From the NCBI RefSeq assembly GCF_016907515.1, contig NZ_JAFBBY010000001.1:310001-374000 (forward strand): DNA of 64,000 nt, given 5' to 3'. The notes below the pieces were generated by a model. It was given only the letters and a program-made list of their open reading frames with translations. It was not told the DNA's origin and searched no databases. A program made the position numbers and the translations under genes. Source of the stretch: Nocardioides nitrophenolicus (lineage in GTDB: Bacteria; Actinomycetota; Actinomycetes; Propionibacteriales; Nocardioidaceae). Shown piece after piece: positions 59,960-64,000 of this stretch (its first letter is position 1; each line of letters begins with the position of its first letter).

Positions 59960-61669
59960 ATGACCGCCGCCCCCGTCACACGCCAGTGGGACGCGCAGCG
60001 GAGCTTCGACGAGCTCGGCCGCCCGCTCCACGACGTGACCTTCTGCGTCGTGGACCTCGAGACCACCGGCGGCTCGGTGGGCGACGGCGACCGGATCACC
60101 GAGATCGGCGCGGTCAAGGTGCGCGGAGGCGAGGTGCTCGGCGAGTTCCAGACCCTGGTCAACCCCCACACCTCGATCCCGGCGTTCATCGCGGTGCTCA
60201 CCGGGATCACCAACGGCATGGTCGCCGACGCGCCGCCGATCCGCTCGGCGCTGCCGGCGTTCCTGGAGTTCGCCGCGGGCTCGGTGCTGGTCGCCCACAA
60301 CGCCCGCTTCGACGTGGGCTTCCTGCGCCACTTCGCCCTCGAGCTCGACCTCGCCTGGCCCGACTTCGAGGTGCTCGACACCGTCAAGCTGGCGCGCCAC
60401 GTCGTGACCCGCGACGAGGCGCCCAACCACAAGCTGTCCTCGCTGGCGCGGGTGTTCCGGTCCGCCACGACGCCCAACCACCGCGCGCTGGCCGACGCGC
60501 GGGCGACGGTCGACGTGCTCCACGGCCTGATGGAGCGTCTCGGCGGGCTCGGCGTCCAGACCCTCGAGGAGCTGCAGGGCTACTCCAGCAAGGTCGCGAG
60601 CGCCGCCCGGCGCAAGCGCCATCTCGCCGAGCACCTCCCCCACGCCCCGGGGGTCTACCTGTTCCGCGACGACAGCTCCCGGGTGCTCTACGTCGGCACC
60701 TCCCGCGACCTGCGCCGCCGGGTCCGCAGCTACTTCACCGCCTCCGAGAAGCGCACCCGCATCGGCGAGATGGTCCAGATCGCGTCGTCGGTGAGCGGGG
60801 TGGAGTGCGCGACCCCCCTCGAGGCCTCGGTCCGCGAGCTGCGCCTGATCGCCGAGCACAAGCCGCCCTACAACCGCCGCTCCCGCCACCCCGAGAAGGT
60901 CACCTGGCTCAAGCTCACCCGCGAGCCGTGGCCGCGGCTCTCGCTGGTCAAGCGGGTGCTCGACGACGACGCCGACTACCTCGGCCCGTTCTCCTCCCGC
61001 GCCGCCGCGGAGAGCTCCCTGGCGGCGCTCCACGAGGTGTTCCCGATCCGTCAGTGCACCCACCGGTTCGGGCGGCAGCCGCGGCGCAGCGCCTGCGTGC
61101 TGGCCGAGATGCAGCGCTGCCTGAGCCCGTGCGACGGCAGCGTCGACCCCCAGACGTACGCCGCCGTCGTCCGCCAGCTGCGCGACACCCTGCTCACCCG
61201 GCCCGACGACGTGGTCGACCTGGTCCACGACCGGATGTCCGCGCTGGCCGAGCAGGAGCGGTTCGAGGAGGCGGCCCACCACCGCGACCGGCTGGCCGAC
61301 TTCGTCCGGGCCGCGGCGCGCACCCAGCGGCTGACCGCCTTGACCGGCTGCCCGGAGGTGGTCGCGGCCCGCCGCGAGGACGACGGCCGCTGGGCGGTCC
61401 ACGTCGTGCGCCACGGCCGGCTCGCGGCCGCGGGCGTGATCCCGGCGGGCGCCGACGCCGTCGCGTACGTCGAGGGCCTGCGCGCCTCGGCCGAGACCGT
61501 GCTGCCGACGATCGGCCCGACGCCGGCGGCCACGGCTGAGGAGTCCGAGCGGATCCTGCGCTGGCTGGAGTCGCCGGGCGTCCGGCTGGTCGAGGTCGTC
61601 GGCGAGTGGGCCTGCCCGGTGCGGGGCGCGGGCCGCCACGCGACGCTGCTGACTAGGGTGAGTCCATGA
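59960..61669 (+). CDS. DEDD exonuclease fused to UvrC-like GIY-YIG domain
   Basis: A 569-aa two-part nuclease. Residues 25-200 are a DnaQ/DEDD exonuclease (FCVVDLETTGG with Asp32 and Glu34, then VAHNARFDVGFL and HRALADARAT). From about 225 a GIY-YIG nuclease domain follows (PGVYLFRDDSSRVLYVGTS), then a UvrC-type cysteine cluster C-x12-C-x7-C-x3-C and a UvrB-binding-like region. The UvrC C-terminal nuclease is absent. A role in DNA repair is likely; from memory it matches the Rv2191 position. Confidence 0.88.
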   Translation: MTAAPVTRQWDAQRSFDELGRPLHDVTFCVVDLETTGGSVGDGDRITEIGAVKVRGGEVLGEFQTLVNPHTSIPAFIAVLTGITNGMVADAPPIRSALPAFLEFAAGSVLVAHNARFDVGFLRHFALELDLAWPDFEVLDTVKLARHVVTRDEAPNHKLSSLARVFRSATTPNHRALADARATVDVLHGLMERLGGLGVQTLEELQGYSSKVASAARRKRHLAEHLPHAPGVYLFRDDSSRVLYVGTSRDLRRRVRSYFTASEKRTRIGEMVQIASSVSGVECATPLEASVRELRLIAEHKPPYNRRSRHPEKVTWLKLTREPWPRLSLVKRVLDDDADYLGPFSSRAAAESSLAALHEVFPIRQCTHRFGRQPRRSACVLAEMQRCLSPCDGSVDPQTYAAVVRQLRDTLLTRPDDVVDLVHDRMSALAEQERFEEAAHHRDRLADFVRAAARTQRLTALTGCPEVVAARREDDGRWAVHVVRHGRLAAAGVIPAGADAVAYVEGLRASAETVLPTIGPTPAATAEESERILRWLESPGVRLVEVVGEWACPVRGAGRHATLLTRVSP

Positions 61670-61944
61670 TCACCGCCATCGTCTTCGTCCAGGCCGAGAC
61701 CGCCCGGATCCCGGAGGTCGCCGAGGCGATCGCGGCGCTCGACGGCGTCAGCGAGGTCTACTCGGTGACCGGCCAGATCGACCTGATCGCGCTGGTCCGG
61801 GTGAGCTCCCACGACGACATCGCCGCCGTGGTGGCCGACCGCCTCAACAAGGTCGAGGGCGTGGTCGACACCGAGACCCACATCGCCTACCGCGCCTACT
61901 CGCGCCACGACCTCGAGGCGGCGTTCTCGCTGGGCCTCGACTGA
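61666..61944 (+). CDS. Stand-alone AsnC/Lrp ligand-binding domain protein
   Basis: A 92-aa protein made only of the Lrp/AsnC effector (RAM) domain: ITAIVFVQAETARIPEVAEAIAALDGVSEVYSVTGQIDLIALV. It has no DNA-binding helix-turn-helix, so it is a ligand-binding or partner protein rather than a classic regulator. The ATG overlaps the exonuclease stop by 4 bases. Confidence 0.86.
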   Translation: MITAIVFVQAETARIPEVAEAIAALDGVSEVYSVTGQIDLIALVRVSSHDDIAAVVADRLNKVEGVVDTETHIAYRAYSRHDLEAAFSLGLD

Positions 61945-61946
61945 GG

Positions 61947-63347
61947 ATGGCCGGCCTGGCGCGGGGCGGGTCCCGGTTCCCCCTGCTCGCCCGGGCCTGC
62001 CCGCCGATCGCGGGGCTGCTGCTGGCCGCGCTCCTGCTCGCCCTGGCCCGGCGGCCGCTGCGCGCCTTCGACACCTACTTCCACCTGCGCTTCGGCGCGG
62101 AGTTCCTCGACGGCTGGTCGATCGCCCACCCGGGCCAGCTGAGCTCCGCGTCGAGTGCCGCATGGGTGCCCACCCAGTGGCTGCCACAGGTCGTCCTCGC
62201 CCGGCTCGACGAGGCCTATGGCCGCCCCGCCCTGGTGCTGGCCTTCGCGGTGCTCGTGGTCGGCTTCGTGTGCGCGACCTACCTGCTGCTCCGCCGCCAC
62301 GCCGGTCCGGGCCTCGCGGTCGCCCTGAGCGCGGTCGTGGTGCTCGGGTGCCTGCCCAGTCTGTCGCTGCGCCCCCAGGTGCTGAGCTATCTCTTCCTGG
62401 TCGCCGTGCTGGCCGGCTGGGATCGCGCCCGCACCTCCGGCCGACCACCCTGGCTGCTGATCCCGCTCGGCTGGCTGTGGGCCACCTGCCACGGCATGTG
62501 GATCATCGGGGTGGCCGCCTGCCTGCTGCTCGCGGTGCTGGTGGTCGCGGAGCGCCGCCCGCAGCGTGCCCGGGCCCTGGCCCTGCTGGCGGTGCCGGCC
62601 GGGATGCTCCTCGCCGCGCTCGTGACGCCGGTCGGTCCACGGCTGCTGACCGCCGTGCTGCAGGTCAACGCGAGGGCCGACTACTTCGCCGAGTGGTCGG
62701 CGCCCGAGCTGGTGTCGCTCGGCGCGGCGCCGGTGACGGCGCTGGCCGCCCTGGCCGTGCTGCTGCTGGCCCGGCGCGCCGACGTGCGCCCCTACGACCT
62801 CGGCCTGCTGGCGATGGGCGGCGCCTTCGCCGTCTACTCCGGCCGCACCCTCCCCCTCGCCGTGGTCACCCTCGCGACGCTCGTGGCGGCCGAGCTCGCC
62901 CGCCGTCGCGACCGCCCCGCGGTGTCCCGCCCCGAGCTGGCCGTCGTGCTCGCCCTGGCGGCGGCCGTGGTGGCCATCGCCCCCGCCCAGACCGTCGTCG
63001 ACGACCCCGCCGACCGAGTCCGGCCGTTCGCCGCACGCCTCGACGCCCTGCCCGCCGGGTCACGAGTGCTCACCGACTGGCCGACCGGCGGCATCCTGCT
63101 GTGGCTCACGCCCCGCCTCGACGTTCCGCTCCACGGCTACGGCGACGTCTACACCGACGCTGAGCTGCGGCGCTATGCCGACCTCGACCACCTCGCGCCG
63201 GGATGGGACCACACCCTCGCCCGGCTCGCGCCGCGGGTCGCGCTGCTGCCCGACGACGCGCCGCTGGCCTACGCCCTGCAGCACGTCGGCTGGTCGGTCG
63301 AGCAGCGCACCGACGAGCTGGTCCTGCTCGCCCCTCCGGCCGGCTGA
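61947..63347 (+). CDS. Polytopic membrane protein, GT-C-like
   Basis: A 466-aa membrane protein with about ten to eleven hydrophobic segments and a C-terminal extracytoplasmic part. An early loop (RAFDTYFHLRFGAEFLDGWSIAHPG) has the acidic/aromatic look of GT-C glycosyltransferase active-site loops. The family is not certain. It begins 2 bases after the AsnC gene and is probably in the same operon. Confidence 0.68.
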   Translation: MAGLARGGSRFPLLARACPPIAGLLLAALLLALARRPLRAFDTYFHLRFGAEFLDGWSIAHPGQLSSASSAAWVPTQWLPQVVLARLDEAYGRPALVLAFAVLVVGFVCATYLLLRRHAGPGLAVALSAVVVLGCLPSLSLRPQVLSYLFLVAVLAGWDRARTSGRPPWLLIPLGWLWATCHGMWIIGVAACLLLAVLVVAERRPQRARALALLAVPAGMLLAALVTPVGPRLLTAVLQVNARADYFAEWSAPELVSLGAAPVTALAALAVLLLARRADVRPYDLGLLAMGGAFAVYSGRTLPLAVVTLATLVAAELARRRDRPAVSRPELAVVLALAAAVVAIAPAQTVVDDPADRVRPFAARLDALPAGSRVLTDWPTGGILLWLTPRLDVPLHGYGDVYTDAELRRYADLDHLAPGWDHTLARLAPRVALLPDDAPLAYALQHVGWSVEQRTDELVLLAPPAG

Positions 63348-63354
63348 CGCCGAC

Positions 63355-64000
63355 CTAGGCTCCGGCCGCCGCCACCCACCGCTCGAGCGTGGCCCGTGCG
63401 GCGCCGGAGTCGATCGCCTCGGCGGCGCGGGCGATGCCGGCCGCGAGCGCGTCGTCGTACGGCGCGTCGGGGGCGTCGTAGACCGCGAGCGCGGCGCCCG
63501 CGTTGAGCAGGACGGCGTCGCGCACCGGGCCGGTCCTGCCGTCGAGCAGCTCGCGGACCACGCCGGCATTGTGCTGGGCGTCGCCGCCGCGCAGGTCCTC
63601 GGCCGTCGCCGGTGCGATGCCGAAGGCGGTCGGGTCGACGACGAGCTCGCCGACCTCTCCGGCGTGCACCCGCCACAGCCGGGAGGTGGTGGTCGTGGTG
63701 AGCTCGTCGAGCCCGTCGTCACCACGGAACACCCAGGCGTCGACGCCGCGGCGGGCGAACACGCCGGCCATCACCGGCGCCAGCCGCGGGTCGGCGCACC
63801 CGATCGCCTGGGCGGCGGGGCGGGTGGGGTTGGCGAGCGGGCCGAGCGCGTTGAAGGCGGTGCCGATGCCGAGCTCCTTGCGGGGCACGGCGGCGTGCCG
63901 CATCGCCGGGTGGAAGGCGGCGGCGAAGCAGAAGGTGATCCCGGCCTCGTCGACCACCTCGGCCACCCGCGCGACCGGGAGGTCGAGCCGGACGCCGAGC
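63355..64000 (-). CDS. trpD: Anthranilate phosphoribosyltransferase (partial)
   Basis: The C-terminal 214 residues of TrpD, which transfers phosphoribose to anthranilate in tryptophan synthesis; the N-terminus is beyond the right edge. [39 protein letters not shown] is the anthranilate/PRPP-binding stretch, and [13 protein letters not shown] and [13 protein letters not shown] follow. In the M. tuberculosis order (from memory) trpD also follows the exonuclease gene. Confidence 0.94.
   Translation of the reverse strand, partial: LGVRLDLPVARVAEVVDEAGITFCFAAAFHPAMRHAAVPRKELGIGTAFNALGPLANPTRPAAQAIGCADPRLAPVMAGVFARRGVDAWVFRGDDGLDELTTTTTSRLWRVHAGEVGELVVDPTAFGIAPATAEDLRGGDAQHNAGVVRELLDGRTGPVRDAVLLNAGAALAVYDAPDAPYDDALAAGIARAAEAIDSGAARATLERWVAAAGA

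Noticed and set aside
1..64000. Prophage or integrated element
   Set aside because: No integrase, transposase, phage structural gene, tRNA attachment duplication or composition break was seen; the order is conserved backbone apart from the locally replaced intervals.

Overview
The window is very GC-rich DNA with dense, often overlapping genes, many GTG starts and actinobacterial protein families throughout (MraZ, DUF3040, an Rv2175c-like protein, PASTA kinase, class II DAHP synthase, HEPN SAV_6107 family, Tad pilus genes). It looks like a high-GC actinobacterium, most likely Nocardioides or a close relative in Propionibacteriales; the genus is an inference. No tRNA, rRNA, CRISPR array, transposase or prophage gene was seen. 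Gene order closely follows, from memory, the Mycobacterium tuberculosis stretch Rv2157c to Rv2192c (murF ... mraZ, metF-like, polyprenyl synthase, Rv2175c, kinase, aroG, plsC, ArsA-like ATPase, SRPBCC, fadD15, NlpC/P60, UvrC-like exonuclease, trpD), so most of it is a chromosomal backbone with local replacements.

1-6348: division and cell-wall (dcw) cluster on the minus strand, read mraZ, a 50-aa membrane ORF, rsmH, an FtsL-like gene, ftsI, murE, murF (cut by the left edge). mraZ has a sigma-70-type promoter embedded in 10-bp MraZ boxes, and the mraZ-rsmH gap holds two hairpins with the same loop (mraW RNA motif). 6570-11169: MoxR ATPase, DUF58 protein and TgpA-like transglutaminase operon. 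11433-14536: DUF3040 protein, then an HEPN-methyltransferase-DinB operon whose promoter carries a perfect LexA box. 14727-18065: small membrane protein, YbaK deacylase, phytoene-desaturase-like FAD enzyme, metF. 18142-24597: polyprenyl synthase, acyltransferase-3/SGNH protein, a barstar/RNase pair behind an Rv2175c-like gene, and a four-PASTA Ser/Thr kinase.

24587-33340: transporter, SRPBCC protein, zinc-ribbon membrane protein, aroG, amino-acid permease, nucleotidyltransferase, EEP hydrolase, a phosphofructokinase with the pyrophosphate-type signature, DUF1028 protein. 33494-38025: plsC, MacS-like sensor kinase, flavin-reductase-like protein, response regulator, TetR and coiled-coil protein in one minus-strand run. 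38133-46385: hydrolase, GT87 glycosyltransferase, two ROK sugar kinases, ArsA-like ATPase, SRPBCC protein and long-chain acyl-CoA synthetase. 46580-55762: Tad/Flp pilus locus (CpaB, CpaE, CpaF, a VWA-TadB fusion, TadC, a two-component pair, two Flp pilins). The prepilin peptidase and TadE/F are not in the window. 55752-64000: M48 protease, zincin lipoprotein, an NlpC/P60 hydrolase behind a c-di-AMP (ydaO) riboswitch and a possible MtrA site, a CxxC protein, a DEDD exonuclease-UvrC-like fusion, an AsnC-domain protein, a polytopic membrane protein and trpD (cut by the right edge).

Convergent gene pairs either overlap by tens of bases or are separated by long palindromes (11170-11408, 17041-17150, 33346-33410), which probably act as bidirectional terminators. 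A second, dispersed palindrome family has copies at 14567-14629 and 59848-59910. The most interesting regulatory signals are the riboswitch plus direct repeats upstream of the NlpC/P60 gene, the LexA-controlled HEPN-methyltransferase-DinB operon, and the mraZ leader.
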